Positions 28,911 through 37,584 of a stretch of DNA of 64,000 bases are shown here, piece after piece. The notes beneath the pieces were generated by a model that was given only the letters and a program-made list of their open reading frames with translations, did not search any database and was not told the DNA's origin. How positions within the stretch are numbered: position 1 is the first letter of the stretch; each line of letters starts with the position of its first letter. The position numbers and the translations under genes were made by a program. The DNA comes from Pseudolabrys sp. GTDB lineage: Bacteria; Pseudomonadota; Alphaproteobacteria; Rhizobiales; Xanthobacteraceae. The stretch lies in the NCBI GenBank assembly GCA_026125895.1, contig JAHCKG010000002.1, positions 186,001-250,000 on the forward strand, in the 5' to 3' direction.

Positions 28911-31403
28911 TCAGTACAGCCCGCCCGTGCCCGACCGCACGGCACGGCCGGAGTCCGGCGACACGCCGGGGCTGTAATACGGCGGCGGCGGTGCGCCAGG
29001 GCCGCCACCCTGCTGGCCGCCATCGTAACCAACCACCGAATAGTTGTCGGGCGGCGCGGTGCCGGGCTTGAACGCCTCAAGGACCGCCTTCTGCGTATCG
29101 GGACCGGCGCGCATGCCGGTCTTGAGATCGACGCGGATCAGCTTGATGCCCGGCGGCACGCGGAACGGCGCGGCCGGCTTGTCGGCGAGCGCGGTCTTCA
29201 TGAAGTTCTTGACCACCGGCGCGGCCAGACGGCCGCCGGTCTCGCCGCGGCCGAGCGAGCGCGGCTTGTCGTAACCGAAATAAACACCGACCACGACATC
29301 GGGCGTGAAACCGATGAACCAGGCGTCCTTGTAATCGTTGGTAGTGCCGGTCTTGCCGGCGACGGGCTTGGCGACTTCCTTCTGGAAGCCGACGCCGCCC
29401 GCGGTGCCGCGCGTCACGACGCCTTCCATGATCGAGGTGATCTGATAGGCGGTCATCGGATCGATCACCTGCTCGCGGCGGTCGATCAGCGATGGCTCGG
29501 GCTGGTTGTCCCACTTCGCCGCGTCGCAGCCGATGCACTCGCGCTCGTCGTGACGATAGACGGTGTGGCCGTAGCGGTCCTGGATGCGGTCGATCAAAGT
29601 CGGCTTCACCTTGCGGCCGCCATTGTCGATCATGCCGTAGGCCGTGACCATGCGCAGCAGCGTGGTTTCGCCGGCGCCGAGCGAGAACGAAAGGTACGGC
29701 GGCAGGCTGTCATAAACACCGAAGCGCCGCGAATAATCGGCGATCAGCGGCATGCCGATGTCCTGCGCGAGGCGCACCGTCATGACGTTGCGCGAATGCT
29801 CGATGCCGAAGCGCAAGGTCGAGGGACCGAAGAAGTTCTGCTCGTAGTTCTCCGGCTTCCAGACGCCGAGGCCCGGGCCCTGGTCGAGTTCGATCGGCGC
29901 GTCGAGCACGAGTGACGACGGCGTGTAGCCGTTGTCGAGCGCGGTGGCGTAGACGATCGGCTTGAAGGAAGAACCCGGCTGGCGCAGTGCCTGCGTCGCG
30001 CGGTTGAACTGGCTCTGGTCGTAGGAGAAGCCGCCGACCATCGCGAGCACGCGGCCGGTCTGCGGGTCTTCCACCACCATGGCGCCGGAAACTTCCGGCA
30101 CCTGACGCAGGCGATACTGGCCGTCCTTCTTGTCGTCGGCTTCGACATAGACGACGTCGCCGGGCGACAGCACCTGACCGACCTTGGTCGGCGCCTTGCC
30201 GGAGACCTTCGCCCACTTCATGTTCTCGAGCGGCACGATGCCGATGTCGCGCGCGCGATCGACGCGGCCGGCGAGATCGTGCGCCGGCTGCAAGCCGACG
30301 CGCGCCGACTGATCGGTGACTTCGAGCACGACCGCGCCGCGCCACGGCGCGACGTCGTTGAGCGTCTTCACCTCGGCGAGTTTGATGCCCCAGTCGCCGG
30401 CGATGTCGATCTTGCCGGCCGGACCGCGCCAGCCATGCGCCTCGTCGTATTTGACGAGGCCTTCGGTCAGCGTCTTGCGGGCGATCGCCTGCATTTTGGT
30501 GTCGAGCGTGGTGCGCACCGACAGGCCGCCCTCGTAGAGCTTTTTCTCGCCGTAGCGGTCGTACAGCTCACGGCGCACTTCCTCCGCGAAATATTCGGCC
30601 GAGAAAGTATGAGCGACGGTCGGCTTGGTCGACACGCCGAGGCCGGTCTTCTTGGCAGCTTCCGCGTCGGCCGACTTGATCCAGCCGGCTTCGGCCATGC
30701 GGTCGATGACCCAGTTGCGGCGCTCGAGCGCGCGCTCGCGCTGGCGGAACGGATGGAACAGCGCCGGACCTTTCGGCAGCGAGGCGAGATAGGCCGCCTC
30801 GGGGATCGTCAGCTCGTTGACGCTCTTGTCGTAGTAGGCGAGCGAGGCCGAGGCGACACCGTAGGCGCCAAGACCGAGGTAGATTTCGTTGAGGTACAGT
30901 TCGAGGATCTTGTCCTTCGAGTAAGTGCGTTCGATCTTGAGCGCGAGCAGCGCTTCCTTGATCTTGCGCGAGAACGACACCTCGTTGGTCAGGAGGAAGT
31001 TCTTCGCCACCTGCTGCGTGATGGTCGAGGCGCCCTGCGGCCGGCGGTTCGAGCCGAGGTTCTGCACGTAGCTCAGCGCCGCGCGGGTGATGCCGATGAA
31101 ATCGAGGCCGCCGTGCTCGTAGAAGTTCTTGTCTTCGGCGGCGAGGAAAGCGTGGATGACGAGCTTCGGCACCGCCTGGATCGGCAGGTACAGCCGGCGC
31201 TCGCGGGCGTATTCGGCGACCAGCGATCCGTCGGCCGCGTGCACGCGCGTCATCACCGGCGGCTCGTAGTCCTGGAGCTGCGAATAATCCGGCAGGTCCT
31301 TCGAGTAGTGCCACAGCAGGCCGGAGACCGCGGCAACGCCCACGACGAACACGATGGTGCCCGCCGCAAACAGGAAGCCGAGGAAGCGCAGAAGAAATCT
31401 CAT
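28911..31403 (-). CDS. mrcA: penicillin-binding protein 1A, bifunctional transglycosylase/transpeptidase
   Basis: 830 residues. One N-terminal transmembrane segment, then a GT51 glycosyltransferase with the catalytic glutamate in AAEDKNFYEHGG, STITQQVAKN and RKIKEALLAL. An OB-like linker follows. The transpeptidase has SSFK (PGSSFKP, about residue 477), SRN (EHSRNVM) and KTGTT (about 684). The tail is Gly/Pro-rich. It polymerises and cross-links peptidoglycan in the inner membrane. The ATG at 31403 is taken over a TTG five codons earlier. It lies downstream of amiC on the same strand, as in other alphaproteobacteria. Confidence 0.95.
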   Translation of the reverse strand: MRFLLRFLGFLFAAGTIVFVVGVAAVSGLLWHYSKDLPDYSQLQDYEPPVMTRVHAADGSLVAEYARERRLYLPIQAVPKLVIHAFLAAEDKNFYEHGGLDFIGITRAALSYVQNLGSNRRPQGASTITQQVAKNFLLTNEVSFSRKIKEALLALKIERTYSKDKILELYLNEIYLGLGAYGVASASLAYYDKSVNELTIPEAAYLASLPKGPALFHPFRQRERALERRNWVIDRMAEAGWIKSADAEAAKKTGLGVSTKPTVAHTFSAEYFAEEVRRELYDRYGEKKLYEGGLSVRTTLDTKMQAIARKTLTEGLVKYDEAHGWRGPAGKIDIAGDWGIKLAEVKTLNDVAPWRGAVVLEVTDQSARVGLQPAHDLAGRVDRARDIGIVPLENMKWAKVSGKAPTKVGQVLSPGDVVYVEADDKKDGQYRLRQVPEVSGAMVVEDPQTGRVLAMVGGFSYDQSQFNRATQALRQPGSSFKPIVYATALDNGYTPSSLVLDAPIELDQGPGLGVWKPENYEQNFFGPSTLRFGIEHSRNVMTVRLAQDIGMPLIADYSRRFGVYDSLPPYLSFSLGAGETTLLRMVTAYGMIDNGGRKVKPTLIDRIQDRYGHTVYRHDERECIGCDAAKWDNQPEPSLIDRREQVIDPMTAYQITSIMEGVVTRGTAGGVGFQKEVAKPVAGKTGTTNDYKDAWFIGFTPDVVVGVYFGYDKPRSLGRGETGGRLAAPVVKNFMKTALADKPAAPFRVPPGIKLIRVDLKTGMRAGPDTQKAVLEAFKPGTAPPDNYSVVGYDGGQQGGGPGAPPPPYYSPGVSPDSGRAVRSGTGGLY

Positions 31404-31494
31404 GGGCAAGTGATGCAACGTCCGCCCATGGCGGCGCTGTCCCGTAAGGTCATGGCGGAGCTTACTGATCGCCCGCTTTTATGTTGAAACTGAG

Positions 31495-31510
31495 GCCGCT
31501 TTTCAGCGGC
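31495..31510. terminator. weak hairpin between amiC and mrcA
   Basis: GCCGCT and AGCGGC form a 6-bp stem with a TTTC/GAAA tetraloop at 31495-31510. There is no good U-run on the minus strand after it. It may be a partial terminator or a processing site in the amiC-mrcA transcript. Confidence 0.3.
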
Positions 31511-31530
31511 AAAACAACGGGCTGCGGGCA

Positions 31531-32766
31531 TCAATTGGCCCTCGCCGAGCCGCGCGCCAGGCGCGGGGCAAAGAACTGATCGACCGCCTGCCCCACCGCC
31601 GTTGCGGTCTTGGCCTGCCAGTTGCCGTTGGTCAACATCTTGAGGTCCTGCTTGGTCGACAGATAACCGAGCTCGATCAGCACCGAAGGCACATCCGGCG
31701 CCGTGAGCACCTTGAACCCCGCCGACTTGAGCGGATGCTTATGCAGCCGCGCGGTCGATTTCATCTCGCCAACCACGGAACGGGCGAACTGCGCCGAATA
31801 GGTTTTGGTCTCGCGCTGCGCCAGATCGAACAGGATGTTGGCGACGTCGTCCGGCTCGGCGGTCAGATCGACGCCGGCGATGGCGTCGGCCTTGTTTTCG
31901 GCCTCAGCCAGCCGCGCGGCTTCGGCGTCGGAGGCGTTCTCCGACAGGGTATAGACGGTGGCACCTTCCGCCTGCCCTTCGCTCTTGGGCAGACTGTCGC
32001 AGTGGATCGAGATGAACAGCGCGGCGCCGTGCGAGCGGCCGAAGCGCACGCGCTCGGACAGCGGTATGAAGGTGTCGTCGGTGCGGGTCATGGCGACGCG
32101 GTACTTGCCGCTCTGCTCCAGCCGCGCCCGCAGCGTCGCGGCGAATTGCAGGACGATGTCCTTTTCCAGTTCACCGCTTTGCGCCCGCGCGCCCTGGTCG
32201 ATGCCGCCATGGCCGGGGTCGAGCACAATCAGCGGCCGGGCGTCGTCGGGCGCCTTCGGCACCTCGGGCATCTTCGCGGTCACGCGGCGCTCCGGCCCGC
32301 TGTCGAGCGTCAAGGCCTGCATGAAACTGGCGCGGTCGGTCGTTGCCAGATCGACCACCAGGCGCGCCGGTTGGTCGGCGGTAGCGTCGAGCGTAAAGGC
32401 CTTCTCGATCTTCACAGGGCCGGTGGTATCGAGCACCACCCGAGAGCCGCCCTGCATGATCAGCCCGTAGCGAAATGCCTTGACCAGGCCCCGCCCCTGA
32501 TCGCCGATCTTGTCGGGAAGCTGAAAGGCCACTTGCGGCAGGTCGAGCACGATCCGATACGGATTGGCGAGCGCAAAAGCCGCGAAATCCATTTTCCGCG
32601 ACAGGTCCATGATGAAGCGGGTCTTCTGGCCGTCGCCGCCGACTCGGACCGCGGTGACGGACGGCAGGGTCGCGACACCATTCTGCGCCAGCGCCTGGCC
32701 AGCCGGGAGCGCGCCGCCCACCAGGGCGGCCAGCACCGCAAATATGGCCAGTGTCCGACCTGTCAC
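31531..32766 (-). CDS. amiC: N-acetylmuramoyl-L-alanine amidase with AMIN domain
   Basis: 411 residues. The start is taken as the GTG at 32766, nine bases after AAGGG; a TTG at 32775 is possible. A signal peptide (LAIFAVLAALVGGALPAGQALA) leads to the periplasm. An AMIN domain (residues 30-140) targets it to the septum or Tol-Pal complex. The C-terminal Amidase_3 domain has DPGHGGIDQGA, HCDS and VLIELGYLS, with the zinc-binding H, E and H residues. It splits daughter-cell peptidoglycan. The next gene on the strand is mrcA, 127 bp on; rne is divergent. Confidence 0.93.
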   Translation of the reverse strand: MTGRTLAIFAVLAALVGGALPAGQALAQNGVATLPSVTAVRVGGDGQKTRFIMDLSRKMDFAAFALANPYRIVLDLPQVAFQLPDKIGDQGRGLVKAFRYGLIMQGGSRVVLDTTGPVKIEKAFTLDATADQPARLVVDLATTDRASFMQALTLDSGPERRVTAKMPEVPKAPDDARPLIVLDPGHGGIDQGARAQSGELEKDIVLQFAATLRARLEQSGKYRVAMTRTDDTFIPLSERVRFGRSHGAALFISIHCDSLPKSEGQAEGATVYTLSENASDAEAARLAEAENKADAIAGVDLTAEPDDVANILFDLAQRETKTYSAQFARSVVGEMKSTARLHKHPLKSAGFKVLTAPDVPSVLIELGYLSTKQDLKMLTNGNWQAKTATAVGQAVDQFFAPRLARGSARAN

Positions 32767-33450
32767 CGATTCCAACCCTTTCGGACGCGGGTTCTACCCC
32801 ATTACGGGGTGCGTCGGTTAACGGAAGTTGATGATTCGCGCTGATTCCACGGAGTTCCGTGCCAAACTGTGACGATAAGGTCGCGGTCGCGCGTGCGCCC
32901 TACCCGGGAACCACCGGCAAGCGTTTGCTTGCCATCCCGAGATTCCGGCCGTACATAGAGATTGCTGACGGTTATAGTTCCGGTTTGCCGCGTTCGGGCA
33001 TCCCGGCCCGCCAGTCCAGGATCGGTCCCTCGAGGAGGCAGGCCGAACGGACGGCGAAGCGAGCCGAAACCCGTTTGATGAACTTCGGTGTGAAGGACAT
33101 CCGGAACAGCGCCTGGCCATCCCGGCCATTCGCATTCGACCATCAGCACATGACAATTCGGCAGCGCCGTTTCTTGGCGCGGCCGTAGCGCTACGGGTCG
33201 CAATTTATGCTGCCGAGGTTGCAGCAAAAGCCATTCGAGGTCCCTCGCTTTCGCGAAGCCATCGTGACAGCGCGCTTTGCTATGGGCCTCGGCCTGCCTC
33301 GGCGTGAAAACGCGCCCCATTCCCTGAAACCCAATCAGGCCGCTTCCCCGCTCCGCCGCCAGAACAATCGTTCCGGGCGCGGGCTTGCGCCGTCATGGCC
33401 CTTGCCATGGCGCGAGCATGCGGGCCGCACGGCCTCAGTGAGACGTTCCT
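32767..33450. other. 684-bp divergent intergenic region (amiC/rne), probable rne 5' leader
   Basis: No credible coding sequence was found on either strand. It holds two clear hairpins: ACCCC-ATTAC-GGGGT at 32796-32810 with outer GACGC/GCGTC arms, and GGCAAGC-GTTT-GCTTGCC at 32916-32933. A TATAGT at 32973-32978 is a possible -10 element for rne with a poor -35. That would leave a leader of about 465 bases. Long structured leaders are known for rne in E. coli, where they allow RNase E to limit its own mRNA; the same is inferred here. Confidence 0.5.
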
Positions 33451-36400
33451 ATGCCCGACAAAATGTTGATCGACGCGACCCACCCGGAAGAGACGCGGGT
33501 GGTCGTGCTCCGCGGCAATCGCGTCGAGGAATTCGACTTCGAGTCCGCTAACCGCAAGCAACTCCGCGGTAATATCTATCTCGCCAAGGTCACGCGCGTC
33601 GAACCGTCGCTTCAGGCGGCCTTCGTCGATTACGGCGGCAACCGCCACGGCTTCCTCGCCTTCTCCGAAATCCACCCGGATTACTACCAGATACCGGTCG
33701 CCGACCGGCAGGCGCTGCTCGCCCAGGAAGAGCACGACGCCCGTCAGGCTGAAGCGGAACACGAGAATCGCTCCTCCCGCGGCGGTCGCGGCCGGCACCG
33801 GCATCGCCGTTCGGATCGCTCGCGCGACGCCAGCCGCTCCGAGGCGGTCGCGCCGGAAGCGACCGAGACGCCGTCCGAAGTCGCCGGCGAGGCCGCGCTC
33901 GGCGGCCTGCCGCCGGAAGAAGCCGATCGCACGGAGACCCCGCTCGCCTCTGCCGAGGCGCCGATCGCCGACAGCGATGTGATGGCAGCGGCGCCGGCCG
34001 AAGCAGAAGCTGCGGCCGAAGAAGCAGCGCCGTCAGAACCCGTCGATATTCCCGCGATTCTCGAAAGCCGCGCCGAGGCCGAACCGGCCGCCGGCGAGCC
34101 GGCTGCCGATCAACCGGTCGCGGTTCAGCCGGAAGGCGGCGACGATCACGCCGAGACCGGCGACGAAGTCCTTATGCCCGACGCCCAGTCGCTGTCCGGC
34201 GGCGAGACCGCCGGTGAGGAAAGCGAACCGGCCGAAGGCCGCGCCGCGCCGGACGACGACGACGAAAACGGCAATGGTGACGAGCACCACGAAGACGAGA
34301 CGGTGGAATCGGTCGGCGGCGCCGACGCGCTCGAGGAAGCGCAGGAGCGCGCGCCGCGCTTCCGCCGCAACTACAAGATCCAGGAAGTCATCAAGCGCCG
34401 CCAAGTGATGCTGGTGCAGGTGGTCAAGGAAGAGCGCGGCTCCAAGGGCGCGGCGCTGACCACGTATCTCTCGCTCGCCGGCCGCTATTCGGTGCTGATG
34501 CCGAACACCGCGCGCGGCGGCGGCATCTCCCGCAAGATCACGTCCGGCGAAGACCGCAACCGCCTCAAGGAAATCGCCCAGGAGCTCGAAGTGCCGGAAG
34601 GCATGGGTGTGATCCTGCGCACCGCCGGCGCCGCCCGCACCAAGATGGAGGTCAAGCGCGACTTCGAATATCTGCTGCGGCTGTGGGAGACGGTGCGCGA
34701 CCTGACGCTCAAGTCGATGGCCCCCACCCTCGTCTATGAGGAAGGCTCGCTGGTCAAGCGCTCGATCCGCGACCTCTATTCCAAGGACATCGACGAGATC
34801 ATCGTCGCCGGCGAAGCGGGCTACAAGGAAGCGCGCGACTTCATGCGCATGCTGATGCCGAGCCACGTCAAGAACGTGAAGCTCTATTCGGATGCGCAGC
34901 CTTTGTTCACGCGCTACGGCATCGAGAGCCAGCTCGACGCCATGTTCCAGCCGACCGTGCAACTGCGCTCCGGCGGCTATATCGTCATCAACCAGACCGA
35001 AGCGCTGGTGGCGATCGACGTCAACTCCGGCCGCGCCACGCGCGAGCACCACATCGAGGACACCGCGCTCAAGACCAACTGCGAAGCCGCCGACGAAGTC
35101 GCGCGCCAGCTTCGCCTGCGCGACCTCGCCGGCCTCATCGTCATCGACTTCATCGACATGGATGAAGGCCGCAACAACCGCACGGTCGAGCGGCGCATGA
35201 AGGAAGCGCTCAAGCACGATCGCGCGCGCATCCAGGTCGGCCGCATCTCGCATTTCGGCCTGCTCGAGATGTCGCGTCAGCGCATCCGCACCTCGGTGCT
35301 GGAATCGTCGACCGAGAAGTGTCCGCTGTGCGGCGGCCTCGGCCATGTGCGCTCGGTGTCGTCGGTCGCGCTACAGTTGCTGCGCGCCATCGAAGAGACG
35401 CTGAACAAGGGCGCCACGCATAATCTCGTCGTGCGCACGCGCTCGGAAGTCGCGCTCTATGTGCTCAACCACAAGCGCGCTCACTTGCGTGCGCTTGAAG
35501 AGCGCTTCCACATCACCATCACCATCTCCGCGGATTCCACGGTGGCGCCGCAGGTGTCGTACATGGTCGAGCGCGGCGAGCAGATGCACAGCGCCGACCA
35601 GGCCAAGGCGATCGCCGCCGCCGCGCCGCCGCTGGCGATCACCGTCGAGGAAGAAGAATACATCGAGCCCGAGATCGAGGCCGATGACGAGGAAGACAGC
35701 GAAGCGCCCGCCACCGAATCCGGCGAGGAAGCAGCAAGCGAAGCCGAAGCCGAAGCCGCCGACGGCGACGGCGATGGCGAACAGGACAACGGCCGGCGCC
35801 GCCGCAGGCGGCGTGGCCGCGGCCGTGGCCGCGGTCGCGGCGGTCCGCGCGACGAGGCACAGCCGCAGCAGGCGCAGGGCAATCTCGGCGAGCACGAGAT
35901 CGCGCACGAGGATCACGACGGCGGCTCGCCCGAGGAAGAAGGTCTCGGCGCGCAGGATCAGGACGGCGAAGGCGCAGCAGCCGCCGACGGGACGGAGGAG
36001 AACGGCGAACCGCGCCGTCGCCGGCGCCGTGGCCGCCGTGGCGGCCGGCGCAACCGTCACCGCGAAGGCGACGCCAACGGCAGCAGTCACGAGGCAGGCG
36101 CCGAGCAAAGCACAGCGTTCGAAGAAGGCGTCCACGAGACGTCGGAGGGTGCGCCACATCCCGTGCTGAGCGATGAGGACGCCGGGCTGATGGCCCCGCC
36201 CTTCCCGCAGCCGACGCCGGTACACGAAGCCGCTCCCGCGCCTTCCCCGAGTCCAGCGAGCCCGCCGGCCGCGGCCGAAACGCCGATGGAACCGGCGCCG
36301 CGCCGCCGCTCGACGGTACGCGAACCCGCGCCCATCGCGACCGGCGAGCCGGTCGCCGCGGTTCCGGTAGCGCCGCCCGCGAATTCGGCTCCGGTCGTAT

Positions 36401-36480
36401 CCTCGACCGCGCCAGAGGCGGCGCCGGAGCCGCCGAAGCGCGGCTGGTGGGCCAAGCGCCTCCTTGGCGACAAGAGCTAG
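33451..36480 (+). CDS. rne: ribonuclease E
   Basis: 1009 residues. The S1 domain opens normally (MLIDATHPEETRVVVLRGNRVEEFDFE) but is split after about residue 92 by a roughly 190-residue acidic insert, usual in alphaproteobacteria. The catalytic core follows: AIDVNSGRAT and IDFIDMDEGRN with magnesium-binding aspartates, then the zinc-link CPLCGG. The C-terminal 400 residues are disordered, with alternating acidic blocks and RG-rich basic blocks (RRRRRRGRGRGRGRGG). The extreme C-terminus has GWWAKR, matching the PNPase-binding GWW microdomain described in Caulobacter. It starts mRNA decay and processes rRNA. Confidence 0.95.
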   Translation: MPDKMLIDATHPEETRVVVLRGNRVEEFDFESANRKQLRGNIYLAKVTRVEPSLQAAFVDYGGNRHGFLAFSEIHPDYYQIPVADRQALLAQEEHDARQAEAEHENRSSRGGRGRHRHRRSDRSRDASRSEAVAPEATETPSEVAGEAALGGLPPEEADRTETPLASAEAPIADSDVMAAAPAEAEAAAEEAAPSEPVDIPAILESRAEAEPAAGEPAADQPVAVQPEGGDDHAETGDEVLMPDAQSLSGGETAGEESEPAEGRAAPDDDDENGNGDEHHEDETVESVGGADALEEAQERAPRFRRNYKIQEVIKRRQVMLVQVVKEERGSKGAALTTYLSLAGRYSVLMPNTARGGGISRKITSGEDRNRLKEIAQELEVPEGMGVILRTAGAARTKMEVKRDFEYLLRLWETVRDLTLKSMAPTLVYEEGSLVKRSIRDLYSKDIDEIIVAGEAGYKEARDFMRMLMPSHVKNVKLYSDAQPLFTRYGIESQLDAMFQPTVQLRSGGYIVINQTEALVAIDVNSGRATREHHIEDTALKTNCEAADEVARQLRLRDLAGLIVIDFIDMDEGRNNRTVERRMKEALKHDRARIQVGRISHFGLLEMSRQRIRTSVLESSTEKCPLCGGLGHVRSVSSVALQLLRAIEETLNKGATHNLVVRTRSEVALYVLNHKRAHLRALEERFHITITISADSTVAPQVSYMVERGEQMHSADQAKAIAAAAPPLAITVEEEEYIEPEIEADDEEDSEAPATESGEEAASEAEAEAADGDGDGEQDNGRRRRRRRGRGRGRGRGGPRDEAQPQQAQGNLGEHEIAHEDHDGGSPEEEGLGAQDQDGEGAAAADGTEENGEPRRRRRRGRRGGRRNRHREGDANGSSHEAGAEQSTAFEEGVHETSEGAPHPVLSDEDAGLMAPPFPQPTPVHEAAPAPSPSPASPPAAAETPMEPAPRRRSTVREPAPIATGEPVAAVPVAPPANSAPVVSSTAPEAAPEPPKRGWWAKRLLGDKS

Positions 36481-36497
36481 CCGCAATTGGCGAGCAG

Positions 36498-36523
36498 AAA
36501 AAACTGCGGCATGAGCGCCGCAG
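36498..36523 (-). terminator. intrinsic terminator facing the minus strand, no minus gene before it
   Basis: On the minus strand CTGCGGC-GCTCAT-GCCGCAG forms a 7-bp stem directly followed by TTTTTT, a textbook intrinsic terminator. It is just after the end of rne, but oriented against antisense transcripts. The nearest minus-strand gene upstream is the HtrA protease, which ends about 1.1 kb away. Confidence 0.6.
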
Positions 36524-36611
36524 CCTGCCGCGCATCGCGGACGGGAACGTGGTAGATTGACTCGGCGCCGCCGATCCGCGGAGCCCAATGGAAGCCAAAG
36601 GGACGACACCT

Positions 36612-36920
36612 ATGCCGCATCTCAAGGTCACCGCACTCGCGCTCGCCGGTCTCCTGCCGGTGGTGCTGGCCGCACAGCCCGCCGCCGCCGCGACCAAGGA
36701 CCAGAAGATGGAGACCTGCAAATTCGCCGCGGACAACGACAATCTGACCGGCGCCAAGCGCAACACATTCATCAAGAAGTGTATGGGCACCGGCAATTAC
36801 GAGCCGCAGGCCCGCAAGGACGCGCTCAAGCAAGCCAAGGGTAAGAAGCCAGCCGCAACGCCTGCCGCCGCCGCGCCCGCTCCGGCCGCCGACGACGAGA
36901 CCGAAGAGAAGGCCCAGTAA
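36612..36920 (+). CDS. PsiF-repeat-like small secreted protein
   Basis: 102 residues. A signal peptide (LKVTALALAGLLPVVLAAQPAAA) precedes one PsiF-type repeat, KMETCKFAADNDNLTGAKRNTF then IKKCM, with its two conserved cysteines. The tail is Lys/Ala/Pro-rich and ends acidic. PsiF proteins were named from phosphate starvation in E. coli; the function is unknown. The ATG at 36612 is preferred because AAGGGA precedes it and because it gives the cleaner signal; an ATG eight codons earlier is possible. A strong hairpin follows it. Confidence 0.8.
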   Translation: MPHLKVTALALAGLLPVVLAAQPAAAATKDQKMETCKFAADNDNLTGAKRNTFIKKCMGTGNYEPQARKDALKQAKGKKPAATPAAAAPAPAADDETEEKAQ

Positions 36921-36949
36921 CCGCCCGGAGATTTCCGGACCGAAATTTT

Positions 36950-36977
36950 GAAGCGCGGCCCGACCAGGCCGCGCTTC
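36950..36977 (+). terminator. rho-independent-like terminator after the PsiF-like gene
   Basis: GAAGCGCGGCC (36950-36960) and GGCCGCGCTTC (36967-36977) are perfect 11-bp arms with loop CGACCA. The following bases TCGCGTTT are only partly T-rich. It sits 30 bp after the stop codon. Confidence 0.7.
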
Positions 36978-37047
36978 TCGCGTTTCAGAGCTGCAAATTG
37001 TGACCTGCATCAAAGACGGCTCTCGCCGTTTCCACCATCTTGATTTT

Positions 37048-37581
37048 ATGAATTGGCGCATCGTCTCTTTTTTTGCAGTGATGGCCGCACTTTCTCCGGC
37101 CGCGGCGGCTGACGATATCTACGGCCGCTATTTCGCCGGCGCGGCCAATGGACGGCCCTGTTATCTGCGCGTCTATGACGACGCGCATCTCAAGGGCCAT
37201 CCCAGGCAGACCGTCCGCCGCATCCTCGTCGACTTCGACGTCAATGTCCGCTCCGACGAGACCCGCAAGAACGGCCCCGACAATTTCGAGGCCGGCATCG
37301 GCTTCATGCTCAAGCGGTCGGACGAATGGTACGGACAGGCCTTGTCCTGCAAGACCATTGCCGATCGCGTCGAATGTTATCTGGAGGCCGACGGCGGCCG
37401 GCTGACGCTGACCGCGCGCGGCAAGGACCTGCGCCTCGAAGTGGCGGGCGGCCCCGAAGGTGAAATCGGTGCCGAGGGCGAGAAGGATTTCGGCAGCTTC
37501 GGCGGCCGCGGCTCGGACGACCGCGTGTTCATCCTGCCGCCGGCCGACCGCGCCCTGTGCGACGCGGCCTTTCCGCCATAG
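37048..37581 (+). CDS. secreted protein of unknown function
   Basis: 177 residues. MNWRIVSFFAVMAALSPAAAADD is a signal peptide with a cut after AAA. The mature part has four cysteines (GRPCYLR, LSCKT, VECYLE, ALCDAAF), suggesting two disulfides, and is rich in Asp and Gly. It resembles conserved hypothetical periplasmic proteins of Hyphomicrobiales; no domain was recognised. ATG at 37048; no strong ribosome site is visible. Its stop is three bases from that of the converging HtrA protease gene. Confidence 0.72.
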   Translation: MNWRIVSFFAVMAALSPAAAADDIYGRYFAGAANGRPCYLRVYDDAHLKGHPRQTVRRILVDFDVNVRSDETRKNGPDNFEAGIGFMLKRSDEWYGQALSCKTIADRVECYLEADGGRLTLTARGKDLRLEVAGGPEGEIGAEGEKDFGSFGGRGSDDRVFILPPADRALCDAAFPP

Positions 37582-37584
37582 GCG

